Assembly: GCA_902604065.1 (NCBI GenBank)
Contig: CACKXF010000005.1
Span: forward strand, 1-52,697
Source: an uncultured Pelagibacteraceae bacterium
Lineage (GTDB): Bacteria > Pseudomonadota > Alphaproteobacteria > Pelagibacterales > Pelagibacteraceae
Direction: 5' to 3'
DNA: 52,697 nucleotides
The translations under genes were made by a program, and so were the position numbers. The notes under the pieces were generated by a model. That model was not told where the DNA came from. It was given only the letters and a program-made list of their open reading frames with translations, and searched no databases. The first letter of the stretch is position 1; each line of letters starts with the position of its first letter. This document shows, piece by piece, positions 33,878-42,363 of this stretch.

Positions 33878-34420
33878 ATGATCAGAAAAATAATATTTAT
33901 TATTATGATTTTAAGTTTTTTCTCTAATTTATCAGCAGATTACCACAAACTAGCATATGATTTTAAATTTAAAGGACTGGACGGAAATCAAATTAATTTG
34001 AGGGATTATAATGATAAAGTTATTGTTGTAGTCAACGTTGCTAGTAGATGTGGTTATACACCTCAATATTCTGATTTACAGAAGTTATCGAAAGATTATA
34101 AAAATGAAGTTGTAGTGATTGGTGTACCTACAAATAATTTTAAGCAAGAACCAAAAAATAATACTGAAATAAAGAAATTCTGTGAGGCAAATTTTGGCAT
34201 AACTTTTCCAATGTCTGAAAAAACTGATGTTATAGGAAATAACGCTCATCCCTTTTTTAAATGGGCCAAAAAAAACCATGGTATTGCAGCGATTCCAAAA
34301 TGGAATTTTCATAAAATTATTATTGGAAAAGATGGTAAAGTAGCTGATACTTTTGCTTCTTTTACTAAACCTAACTCAAAAAAATTCTTAAAAATAATTA
34401 AAAAAGAAATTAAAAGTTAA
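33878..34420 (+). CDS. Glutathione peroxidase-family protein, exported
   Basis: Thiol peroxidase of 180 residues with an N-terminal signal segment ending about residue 20 (SNLSADYHK), so probably periplasmic. Active site: Cys58 in NVASRCGYTPQY (Cys rather than selenocysteine), and the WNFHKIII Trp-Asn segment. The VGVPTNNFKQEPKNNTEIKKF block is family standard. Its 3' end overlaps the convergent MBL gene by 11 bp. Confidence 0.92.
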   Translation: MIRKIIFIIMILSFFSNLSADYHKLAYDFKFKGLDGNQINLRDYNDKVIVVVNVASRCGYTPQYSDLQKLSKDYKNEVVVIGVPTNNFKQEPKNNTEIKKFCEANFGITFPMSEKTDVIGNNAHPFFKWAKKNHGIAAIPKWNFHKIIIGKDGKVADTFASFTKPNSKKFLKIIKKEIKS

Positions 34421-35180
34421 AAGACAAACCATCATAAGCCGGAGTAATGTTTTTTGGCAACTTTTTCTTTAAACTTTGATAATCAAGATCCACATGTAAA
34501 TTAGTTAAAATTGTTTTTTTTGCAGATAGTTTTTTTGCAATTCTAATAGTTTCATCGAAATGAAAGTGTGAAGGATGAGGATTTTTTCTCAGACAATCTA
34601 TAACAAGATAATCTAAATTTTTAAATAAATTAAAAGACTTTTTAGGAATTTTATTACAATCGCTTAAGTAAGCAATTTTTTTAAAAATAAAGCCATTAGC
34701 TTTAATCATTCCATGCTGAAGTTCAATTGCCCTAATTTTTAACATTTTATTATTCTTTCTAATAGTAAATTGCTCATTAAACGTATTAGAACTCATAATT
34801 GGTTTGTAACCAGACCTTGGAGAAAAACAAAAAGTATATTTTTGTCTTAATAATTCTATTGTGCGTTTACTACCATATACAGGAATTTTTTTTTTATTTT
34901 TCCAAAAAAAAGGTCTTAACTCAAATATTCCTACAGTTTGATCTGCATGTTCATGAGTATAAATAACAGCATCTATATTTTTAATTTTATTTTTTCTAAT
35001 TTGTTCTTTGATATCTGGTGAAGTGTCAATAAGTATTGAAATGTTTTGATAAAAAATATGTGCACAGCACCTAGTTCTTATGTTCTTTTTATTTTTTTTA
35101 TTCAAATTACCCCAATGATTTGTAATCCAAGGTGCGCCTAATGAACTTCCACAGCCTAATATAGTAAACTTATTTTTCAA
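34410..35180 (-). CDS. Metallo-beta-lactamase-fold hydrolase (PhnP-like)
   Basis: 256 residues starting ILGCGSSLGAPW, a PhnP/RNase Z-like opening. The metal motif is THEHADQTVG: His-x-His-x-Asp present, with Gln where the third His of HxHxDH usually is, a variant seen in alphaproteobacterial relatives. ELQHGMIKANG, YLSDCNKIP and HPSHFHFDE supply further ligands. Likely phosphodiesterase; exact substrate unknown. Last gene of the metG cluster, overlapping tatD by 4 bp. Confidence 0.87.
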   Translation of the reverse strand: MKNKFTILGCGSSLGAPWITNHWGNLNKKNKKNIRTRCCAHIFYQNISILIDTSPDIKEQIRKNKIKNIDAVIYTHEHADQTVGIFELRPFFWKNKKKIPVYGSKRTIELLRQKYTFCFSPRSGYKPIMSSNTFNEQFTIRKNNKMLKIRAIELQHGMIKANGFIFKKIAYLSDCNKIPKKSFNLFKNLDYLVIDCLRKNPHPSHFHFDETIRIAKKLSAKKTILTNLHVDLDYQSLKKKLPKNITPAYDGLSFNF

Positions 35181-35953
35181 ATCAATTTACCAAATAGGTT
35201 AAAAAAATTATTTGTTGTATTTGCGCATAAGTCATTAAAATTAATTTCTTTCAGTTTTGAAAGATATTTAGCAGTATGAACGACATTTGATGGCTCATTA
35301 GATTTTCCTCTTAATGGTTCAGGAGATAAATATGGAGAGTCTGTTTCAATTAATATTTTGTTTAGTGGTATTGATTTAAAAGTTTCTTTTAATTCGTTTG
35401 TTTTTTTAAATGTTATAATTCCACTCGCTGAAAAATAGGCATTCAATTTTAAAAGTTTTTGAGCAAATTCTTTTGTCCCTGTAAAACAGTGCATTAATAT
35501 CTTTAAATCATTTATTTTTGAATACTTAGCTAGAATTTCATAAGTAAGGTCTTCTGCATCTCTTGAGTGAACTATAAGCGGTAGATTACTTTCTATGGAA
35601 GCTTTGATATGTTCCTCAAATAGTTTTATCTGTTGATTTTTATCAGAGTGATTATAATAAAAATCTAAACCTGTTTCCCCTATTCCAATTATCTTTTTAC
35701 TAATTTTAACCCTCTTTAATATTGTGTCTTTATTAATTTCATTATGGTTTTTAGCTTCATGAGGATGAATTCCGTATGTACCGTAAACATTACTGAATTT
35801 TTTAATTATATTTAAAATAACATCATATTTATTATCACTAACAGATATTGTAAGCATAAATTTTACATTAGAATCCTTAGCTCTTTTAATTACCTCTTCT
35901 AAGTTAGAAAACATTGGTTCATAATCTAAATGGCAGTGTGAATCTATTATCAT
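35177..35953 (-). CDS. tatD: TatD-family deoxyribonuclease
   Basis: TIM-barrel metal-dependent hydrolase of 258 residues. N-terminal SHCHLDYEP gives the His-x-His pair; GIGETGLDFYY, LIVHSRDAE, LMHCFTG and the terminal IETDSPYLSPEPLRGKSNEP are the other metal-site blocks. It shares one base with the metG stop. Standard alphaproteobacterial neighbour of metG and the MBL gene. Confidence 0.95.
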   Translation of the reverse strand: MIIDSHCHLDYEPMFSNLEEVIKRAKDSNVKFMLTISVSDNKYDVILNIIKKFSNVYGTYGIHPHEAKNHNEINKDTILKRVKISKKIIGIGETGLDFYYNHSDKNQQIKLFEEHIKASIESNLPLIVHSRDAEDLTYEILAKYSKINDLKILMHCFTGTKEFAQKLLKLNAYFSASGIITFKKTNELKETFKSIPLNKILIETDSPYLSPEPLRGKSNEPSNVVHTAKYLSKLKEINFNDLCANTTNNFFNLFGKLI

Positions 35954-37488
35954 TATTCTACTTTCCTGAATAAAATTTCTATGTTTCCCAACTCTTTATC
36001 ATGATTTAAATTATTGTTTTTATTTATTTCAGAAATAATTCTTAAATTTTTATCCACATTGATGATATCAAGAATCTTATTAGCGCTATCAGGTATAATT
36101 GGCAATAAAAGAATACTTATATTTTTAATTTGTTCAACAATTGAGTGTAAAACAGAATACATTTTCTTAGTATCAGTTTTTTTCAGTGACCACGGTTCAG
36201 AATCATTAAAGTATTTGTTTGAATCAAAAGAGTGTTCGATAACTTGTTTTATGTAATTATTGAGATCTTGCCTATTTATAAGTTCATTAAGTTTTTGAAC
36301 ATTGTTTTTGAGTTTATTAGTTAATGCTTTGTCATTTTTAGAAAAATCATTACTTTTGGGTATTTTATTTTCACAATTTTTTTTTATGAAGGAAAATACT
36401 CTTTGACATAAATTACCGTAATTATTTGCCAAATCATTATTTATACAATTTTTTAAATTTTCTAATGATATATTTCCATCATTTCCTAATGATACTTCTT
36501 TAATTAAATAGTATCTTAGTTGATCAATTCCATATTTTTCGATTATATCTATTGGATCAAGAATATTGCCTAAGGACTTAGACATTTTTTTTTCATCTGA
36601 AAGTATCCATCCATGTCCAAAAATTCTTTTAGGCAAAGGTAGTTTAGCCGCCATCAAAAAAGCTGGCCAGTAAATTGCATGAAATCTTAATATATCTTTA
36701 CCAATAATATGTAGATCCGCGGGCCAAAATTCTTTATATAAATCTGATGAAGTGTCCGGATAATTAATTGCACTCAAATAATTTGTAAGTGCATCTAACC
36801 AAACATAGATAACATGTTTCTTATTTTTCGGCACTGGTATGCCCCAAGAGAAAGACGTTCTACTTACAGATAAATCCTTTAGTCCTTTTTCTACAAATTT
36901 TACAACTTCATTATTTCTAGAAACTGGAAGAATAAAACCAGGGTTAGACTTATAATGCTCCAATAATTTTTTTGACCAACTTGAAAGTTTAAAAAAATAA
37001 GACTCTTCCTCTACCCATTCAACTTTAGATCCGGATACTATCGATACTTTACAATTATTTTTATCTTCAATTTCATCACTATCATAATAAGCCTCATCAG
37101 ATACCGAATACCATCCTTTATATTTATCTAAATAAATATCTCCTGACTCAACAAGTTTATTCCACAAATCTTCAACTGAATTATAATGTCTTTTTTCTGT
37201 TGTTCTAATAAAATCATTATTGGAAAGATTTAAAATTTTAGTAAGTTCTTTAAATTTTTTAGATAACTCATCACAAAATATTTGAGTTTTTTTTTTATTT
37301 TTTTCAGCTTCTCTTTGTATTTTTAAACCATGTTCATCAGTGCCAGTTAAAAAATAAACTTTATAACCTTCTAGTCTTTTATAACGGGCAATTACATCAG
37401 CTATTATACTTGAATAAGCATGACCCATGTGCGGTTTTCCAGAAGGATAATAAATAGGTGTAGTAATGTAATAGTTTTTAGTTTTCAT
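35953..37488 (-). CDS. metG: Methionyl-tRNA synthetase
   Basis: 511-residue class I synthetase. HIGH-type motif PHMGHAY (about 18-24), FLTGTDEHGLK, and the KMSKS motif in KKMSKSLGN (about 299). The region WYSVSDEAYYDSDE..VEWVEEESYFF lacks the zinc-knot cysteines of E. coli MetG, as in the shorter alphaproteobacterial type, and there is no C-terminal EMAP/tRNA-binding domain. Overlaps holB by 4 bp. Confidence 0.97.
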   Translation of the reverse strand: MKTKNYYITTPIYYPSGKPHMGHAYSSIIADVIARYKRLEGYKVYFLTGTDEHGLKIQREAEKNKKKTQIFCDELSKKFKELTKILNLSNNDFIRTTEKRHYNSVEDLWNKLVESGDIYLDKYKGWYSVSDEAYYDSDEIEDKNNCKVSIVSGSKVEWVEEESYFFKLSSWSKKLLEHYKSNPGFILPVSRNNEVVKFVEKGLKDLSVSRTSFSWGIPVPKNKKHVIYVWLDALTNYLSAINYPDTSSDLYKEFWPADLHIIGKDILRFHAIYWPAFLMAAKLPLPKRIFGHGWILSDEKKMSKSLGNILDPIDIIEKYGIDQLRYYLIKEVSLGNDGNISLENLKNCINNDLANNYGNLCQRVFSFIKKNCENKIPKSNDFSKNDKALTNKLKNNVQKLNELINRQDLNNYIKQVIEHSFDSNKYFNDSEPWSLKKTDTKKMYSVLHSIVEQIKNISILLLPIIPDSANKILDIINVDKNLRIISEINKNNNLNHDKELGNIEILFRKVE

Positions 37489-38375
37489 TTAACAATTTGT
37501 TCAATTTGATAAAAAATATTTGAAGTGTTTAAATTGATATTATTTAAATTAACTATTTTTTTTATTATTTCAGTTCTGTCTTGAAGAAATTCGTCTTTAA
37601 ACGTTTCATTTTTATATCTATCATAAAAATGTTGATTCACTAAAAAAATAGCAAAATTTAGGTAATTATAATTTCTTTTTTTTTGATAATTTTTGAATAA
37701 TTTATCAATATTTTTTAATAAACCATCTTCATAATTAATTTTATCATTTAAACATATATTGTTAAATTTGAGGAAATCGCCTGGGGTTAAATTAGTTTTT
37801 TTGAAGTTTATTTTGCATTCAATTTGATTACTTGAAATTAATTTTTCAATTACTTGAATATTTTCATTTTGATTTGTAAATATTTTAAATTCTATACATC
37901 TCGATCTAATTGTTTCAAGTACAGGTTTATTCTTATTATTAATCAAAATAAAATTATTAAAAATTGTAGGTTCTTCTATAATTTTTAATAAAGCATTACA
38001 GCAATTGATATTAAATAATTCAATATCGTCAAAAATAATAAATCTAATTTGATTATCGATAGTAGATTTTTGTAAAACAGTTCGTAAATTTCTTATATTG
38101 TCTATCTTGATTAAATTATCTTCACCTGAAAAGTACATTATATTTAAATATGAGGTTTCTTTAGGAGAAATAAATAATTTGCTATTTTTATTGATTTGAT
38201 TTTCTTTTTCAATATAATTTTCTTTATCAAAGTAGTTTGATAAAATATGGTGTATTAGTGTAAATTTTCCTATACCTTTTTTCCCACTTATCATGGATAC
38301 TTTTGGAAATAAATCTGCTCTTAACAATTTAGTTAATTCATCAAAATGTCTATTTAAACCTATCAGCTTTTGCAT
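37485..38375 (-). CDS. holB: DNA polymerase III delta' subunit
   Basis: Clamp-loader subunit of 296 residues, quite diverged. A degenerate P-loop SGKKGIGKFTL (31-40, Phe in the usual Ser/Thr position), IIFDDIELFNINCCNALLKIIEEP (sensor-like core of delta' in two parts) and TIRSRCIEFK support the call. No zinc cysteines. Position between tmk and metG is the conserved site of holB. Confidence 0.85.
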   Translation of the reverse strand: MQKLIGLNRHFDELTKLLRADLFPKVSMISGKKGIGKFTLIHHILSNYFDKENYIEKENQINKNSKLFISPKETSYLNIMYFSGEDNLIKIDNIRNLRTVLQKSTIDNQIRFIIFDDIELFNINCCNALLKIIEEPTIFNNFILINNKNKPVLETIRSRCIEFKIFTNQNENIQVIEKLISSNQIECKINFKKTNLTPGDFLKFNNICLNDKINYEDGLLKNIDKLFKNYQKKRNYNYLNFAIFLVNQHFYDRYKNETFKDEFLQDRTEIIKKIVNLNNINLNTSNIFYQIEQIVK

Positions 38376-38376
38376 T

Positions 38377-39024
38377 TTAGATATTTAGTTTTTTTTTAAT
38401 TATTTTTTGTATTTTTTTTTCTAGATTTTTATCATTTTTAGAAGCTTCTAGAACGATATAATTATTTTTATTTTTTGCTAATTTTAAAAATGAATTTTGA
38501 GCTTTCAAATAGAATTTTGAAGGAAAATTATCATATCTGTTTCTTGTTCGTCTTTTTCTAAGTCTATCCTGAAATGATTTTTTTGTAACTTTAAGGATAA
38601 GCGTTAAATCTGGCTTAAGTTTTCTTAATATTTGCTTGTGAATATTTCTGATAAATTGAAAAGGGACTTTTTTGCCTAAGACTTGATACGCTATTGTTGA
38701 GTCTACGAATCTGTCACAAATTACAATTTTTTTCTTTTTTAAAGAAGGTTGAATCTTATTAGTAACATGTTCATTTCGAGCTGCCATGTATAATAAAGTA
38801 TCTGTAAATTTATCAAATTTTATTTTTTTGTTTTTTTCAAAATAATCTTTTAAAATGACTTTTCTTATTATTTCAGCACCTGGGGTGCCGCCTGGCTCTC
38901 GTGTTAATACAGTCTGAATTTTGTTCTTTCTAAAAAAATTATATAATCTTTTAGCTTGGTATGACTTACCGCTACCTTCTATACCTTCAAAAACTATAAA
39001 AAAGGGTTTTTTTTTAAACATCAC
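38377..39024 (-). CDS. tmk: Thymidylate kinase
   Basis: Phosphorylates dTMP to dTDP. 215 residues with the P-loop FEGIEGSGKS (about 12-21), the TREPGGTPGAE motif that binds substrate, and the CDRFVDSTIAYQ block. It overlaps dacC by 11 bp and lies 1 bp upstream of holB. Confidence 0.96.
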   Translation of the reverse strand: MMFKKKPFFIVFEGIEGSGKSYQAKRLYNFFRKNKIQTVLTREPGGTPGAEIIRKVILKDYFEKNKKIKFDKFTDTLLYMAARNEHVTNKIQPSLKKKKIVICDRFVDSTIAYQVLGKKVPFQFIRNIHKQILRKLKPDLTLILKVTKKSFQDRLRKRRTRNRYDNFPSKFYLKAQNSFLKLAKNKNNYIVLEASKNDKNLEKKIQKIIKKKLNI

Positions 39025-40165
39025 CCCAAATTAAAAAGTTAATTGACATAAAAAGACTTTTGAAAAAATTAACTTTTTCTACTTCGTTAGATGCAAAGAC
39101 AGGGGTTTTTTTAACTAACTTATCTTTTATAAATATTTCTAAGGTTGCAATTTGACTATCTTTAGATACCGGTGCTTTAATTGGTCCTTCATATTTTAAA
39201 AAAACTTTAAGATTTCTTGCTTCTTTTTTTTTTAATGTAATAAAAATATTTTCTTTAGTCATTCCCTTTATTTCGTTATCTTTACCAAGCCAAGATTTTA
39301 CAGGAAAAATTGTTTCATTCATCTTTGATACTTGAAAAGTGTCAGTGTTCCTAAAGCCCCAACTCAATAATTTAAATGAACCACTTGATCTAGAATTCTT
39401 TGTTTGAAAACCACTTGCTACTGCAATTAATCGTCTTTGATCTCTTTTCATTGTGCTTGCCAAAGAATATTTTTCAACTGCTAGGTAACCTGTTTTTATA
39501 CCATCAACTCCAACTTTTTTATAAAGCAAAGGATTTCTATTTCCTTGTGTAATCGGGTCTCCACCAGTTCTGTCCCAAGTAAAAGTCGTTTCTTTAAACC
39601 ATTCGTAATATTCAGGATGTGTTTCTATCAAGTATTTAGACATAATCGCTATATCTCTAACTGTAGAATAATTGTCAGGATTATTAATGCCTGATGCATT
39701 GGCAAAATTAGAATTAGTCATACCTAACTCACTTGCTTTTTCATTCATAATTTCAGCAAAATTTTCTTCTGAACCAGCTACTCCCTCTGCAATAGCAACA
39801 CATGCATCATTGCCAGATGCAATGATTATACCCTTTAGTAAGTTTTCTACAGAAACCTCATCATTAATCATTAAAAACATTGAAGAATAACCACTTTGTG
39901 ACATTCTCCAAGCTTTTTCAGAAATTAAAAATTTATCATCAAGATTAATTTTTTGGTCTTTTATTAAATCAAAAAGAACTATTGAAGTCATAATTTTTGT
40001 CATTGATGCAGGATAAATACTCATATCAGGCTCTAATTCAAAGAGTATTTCCTCAGAGTCATAATCAATTAAAATTGCTGTTTTAACATCAATTTTAGGA
40101 TTCGCTATTAATGCTGAATTAAAAATAAAAAATATTAAGTTTATTATAATAATTATTCTAGTCAT
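39014..40165 (-). CDS. dacC: D-alanyl-D-alanine carboxypeptidase (PBP5/6 family)
   Basis: Periplasmic peptidoglycan carboxypeptidase, 383 residues. N-terminal signal segment, then the acyl-enzyme Ser in ASMTK (Ser54-Lys57), SGN at 117-119, and KTG at 224-226, all in order. A beta-rich C-terminal domain follows and the last residues include a hydrophobic amphipathic tail for membrane attachment. Overlaps rlpA by 8 bp. Confidence 0.94.
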   Translation of the reverse strand: MTRIIIIINLIFFIFNSALIANPKIDVKTAILIDYDSEEILFELEPDMSIYPASMTKIMTSIVLFDLIKDQKINLDDKFLISEKAWRMSQSGYSSMFLMINDEVSVENLLKGIIIASGNDACVAIAEGVAGSEENFAEIMNEKASELGMTNSNFANASGINNPDNYSTVRDIAIMSKYLIETHPEYYEWFKETTFTWDRTGGDPITQGNRNPLLYKKVGVDGIKTGYLAVEKYSLASTMKRDQRRLIAVASGFQTKNSRSSGSFKLLSWGFRNTDTFQVSKMNETIFPVKSWLGKDNEIKGMTKENIFITLKKKEARNLKVFLKYEGPIKAPVSKDSQIATLEIFIKDKLVKKTPVFASNEVEKVNFFKSLFMSINFLIWGDV

Positions 40166-40892
40166 TTAGTTTAACATCAATTTCTTCAAAATTTATTTGT
40201 TGTAATGCAATGTAATCATTTTTAATCTTTTTAATAGTCTTATATGGACCAAGAAATACCTCATAATTGTGTTCCTTTCTTTTAAAAATTGATATTTTTT
40301 TATCTCGAAGCAATAGCGAGTCTTTTTTTACTTTTTTAACTAAATTTTTGGCGGAATCTAGTGAATAGAAATTACCTAGAATTATAGTAAATTTCTGTTT
40401 TTTAATTTTTTTTTTTTCTTTTTTTTTACTTATATTACTAATACTTACTTTCTCAACTGGAGCACTACTATGAATTTGTTTTTCCTCATCAAAAATATCA
40501 GCTTTTTTAGCAATAAATGATTTATTTTTTTTGATTTCTTCAATTTCGACGTAAGGAATATCAAAATTCAAATCTAACTTTTGTGCCACTGACTTTGTAA
40601 CCAAAATATTATAAAAGTTAGGGTAGTCTAATTTATATTCGTTTTTTGCTATTATATTTTTACCACTAACAGGATTTGATATTTTTATCAATGTGCCTCT
40701 TTTTAAAGTATGATGACCAATTATAAAATTATCAGAATTAATTTTTTTTTTAATAATTTTATTTTCGTAATCTTTAATGTCGTATATATATGCGAAGCCT
40801 TTTGAACTAAAACTATTTTTCTTATAATTACTAGAACTTATTGAAGAACATGAAAATAGAAAAAAAGTAATTAAAATTATTTTAAATTTCAT
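40158..40892 (-). CDS. rlpA: RlpA-like lipoprotein with SPOR domain
   Basis: 244 residues. Lipobox FFLFSCSS near residue 15. A central double-psi barrel-like part (HHTLKRGTLIKISNPVSGK) is followed by a Lys-rich linker, and a C-terminal SPOR-like repeat (FTIILGNFYSLDSAKNL ... YEVFLGPY) that binds denuded septal peptidoglycan. RlpA family members are lytic transglycosylases or structural septal proteins. The gene order mltB-rlpA-dacC fits. The barrel is diverged, so catalytic competence is uncertain. Confidence 0.82.
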   Translation of the reverse strand: MKFKIILITFFLFSCSSISSSNYKKNSFSSKGFAYIYDIKDYENKIIKKKINSDNFIIGHHTLKRGTLIKISNPVSGKNIIAKNEYKLDYPNFYNILVTKSVAQKLDLNFDIPYVEIEEIKKNKSFIAKKADIFDEEKQIHSSAPVEKVSISNISKKKEKKKIKKQKFTIILGNFYSLDSAKNLVKKVKKDSLLLRDKKISIFKRKEHNYEVFLGPYKTIKKIKNDYIALQQINFEEIDVKLND

Positions 40893-41901
40893 TTTTCAAT
40901 TTATCCTTTAGGGTGCACACTGCTAATGCGAATCTTAACGATCTATTCCATTTTAAAATTAATTCATAATTATCAAAAACTAAAAATGCAGGTTTCAAAT
41001 TATTAGCACCAGGAATTATATCTTTATCAGGTGTAATAATAGCAGCTGTCAAATTTTCATAGTTACTATAATCTATTGATGTACTAAAATATTTTTTAAA
41101 AAACTTAACTTTTTTTTTGTGTGTAAGTTTTTTTGCAGACGTATTTAAATATTTTTTAGGAATATTCTTATTTAATTTTATCTTAACGAAACAAGGTTGA
41201 TTTAACTTCCAGCCTATCTTTTTTATATAATTTGCTGCAGATGCGAAAGAATCTTCTATGTTTTTAAGTTCTATATTAGAATTCTTATTATAATCAATGG
41301 CGTAATTTTTTATAGTCGATGGCATAAATTGAAAATTTCCAAAAGCTCCAGCCCAAGAACCATAAAGAATATCTTTTTCAATAACATCATTGTCAATAAG
41401 TTTAAGTAAAGTTAATAATTCATGAGTGAAAAATTCACTTCTTCTTTTATCAAAACTTAAAGTTGCCAAAGAAGATAAAATATCCATTTTACCTAAATAA
41501 TTACCAAAATTAGTTTCTATTCCCATGAGTGCGAGAAGCAGTTCTTTTTCAACTAAAAAATTATCTTCTATTTTATTGATAAATTTTTTTTCTTTTTTGT
41601 AAAGAGCCAATCCTTTTTTAACCTTATCAAAACTTGATCTTTTTTTAATATATGTTTTAGTGTCTTCATAAAATTCTGGCTGATATCTGTCATACTCAAT
41701 TACTTTAGGTAAAAATTTAACATCAATGAGTGTCTCGTTAACAGTTTCTTTTGAAATTCCTTGAGCAATAGCTTTTAATTTAAAATCTTTGAGCCATACT
41801 TCAAAATTATTCTCTTGAGCAAATAGGCTACTTTTTAAACTAATAAAATAAAGGATAAAAATTATTTTAATTAAGATTTTAGCCATTTTTTTAATTATCA
41901 T
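40882..41901 (-). CDS. mltB: Lytic murein transglycosylase (MltB family)
   Basis: 339 residues with a signal segment (first ~28). The catalytic Glu129 sits in LMGIETNFGNYLG, followed by SSLATLSFDKRRSEFF and the SWAGAFGNFQFMPSTI motif of MltB enzymes. No lipobox Cys, so a soluble or signal-anchored periplasmic form. Start overlaps nothing; 88 bp spacer to tRNA-Ser on the other strand. Confidence 0.93.
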   Translation of the reverse strand: MIIKKMAKILIKIIFILYFISLKSSLFAQENNFEVWLKDFKLKAIAQGISKETVNETLIDVKFLPKVIEYDRYQPEFYEDTKTYIKKRSSFDKVKKGLALYKKEKKFINKIEDNFLVEKELLLALMGIETNFGNYLGKMDILSSLATLSFDKRRSEFFTHELLTLLKLIDNDVIEKDILYGSWAGAFGNFQFMPSTIKNYAIDYNKNSNIELKNIEDSFASAANYIKKIGWKLNQPCFVKIKLNKNIPKKYLNTSAKKLTHKKKVKFFKKYFSTSIDYSNYENLTAAIITPDKDIIPGANNLKPAFLVFDNYELILKWNRSLRFALAVCTLKDKLKNEI

Positions 41902-41989
41902 AAATATTTTATTTAAACTAGTGTATGAACATCAAATAACTTTATTGTTATTTTTTACCAATATAGTATTAGTTTTATCAGTTTTTAAT

Positions 41990-42079
41990 GGAGAGGTGGC
42001 TGAGCGGTTGAAAGCACTGGTCTTGAAAACCAGCAACGGGGCAACTCGTTCGTGGGTTCGAATCCCACCCTCTCCGCCA
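41990..42079 (+). tRNA. tRNA-Ser (anticodon TGA)
   Basis: 90-nt class II tRNA: GGAGAGG/CCTCTCC acceptor, anticodon stem CTGGT/ACCAG around CTTGAAA (anticodon TGA), long variable arm and encoded CCA. Its last base abuts the stop codon of the oppositely oriented sdhE. Confidence 0.97.
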
Positions 42080-42334
42080 TCAAATTTTAAATTCATAAAA
42101 TAATTTAACAACTTCATTGTCTTTAATTTTATTATGTTTATTTTTTTTTTGATAATAATCATAGATAATATCGTCTTCTAAATTTAAAAAATAATAAAGA
42201 TCTAATAATTGTTGTTCGTTAAAAGTATTTACATACTTATCAACAAAATTACTCAGCAATAAATCCATTTCTTTAGTGCCTCTATAATTTGCCCTATAAA
42301 TAATTTTTTTTCTTAAAGATTCTAATTCACTCAT
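42080..42334 (-). CDS. sdhE: Succinate dehydrogenase assembly factor SdhE
   Basis: 84 residues with the flavinylation motif RGTKE (RGxxE, Arg18-Glu22) and the helical block LLLSNFVDKYV, then LLDLYYFLNLEDDIIYDYY. It promotes FAD attachment to SdhA. It is followed on the other strand by recG divergently, as in many alphaproteobacteria. Confidence 0.93.
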   Translation of the reverse strand: MSELESLRKKIIYRANYRGTKEMDLLLSNFVDKYVNTFNEQQLLDLYYFLNLEDDIIYDYYQKKNKHNKIKDNEVVKLFYEFKI

Positions 42335-42363
42335 AAAATAATTAATAATATATATATTATTCT

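Noticed and set aside
41921-42162. Open frames on both strands crossing tRNA-Ser
   Set aside because: They are by-products of the tRNA sequence and have no protein-like pattern.
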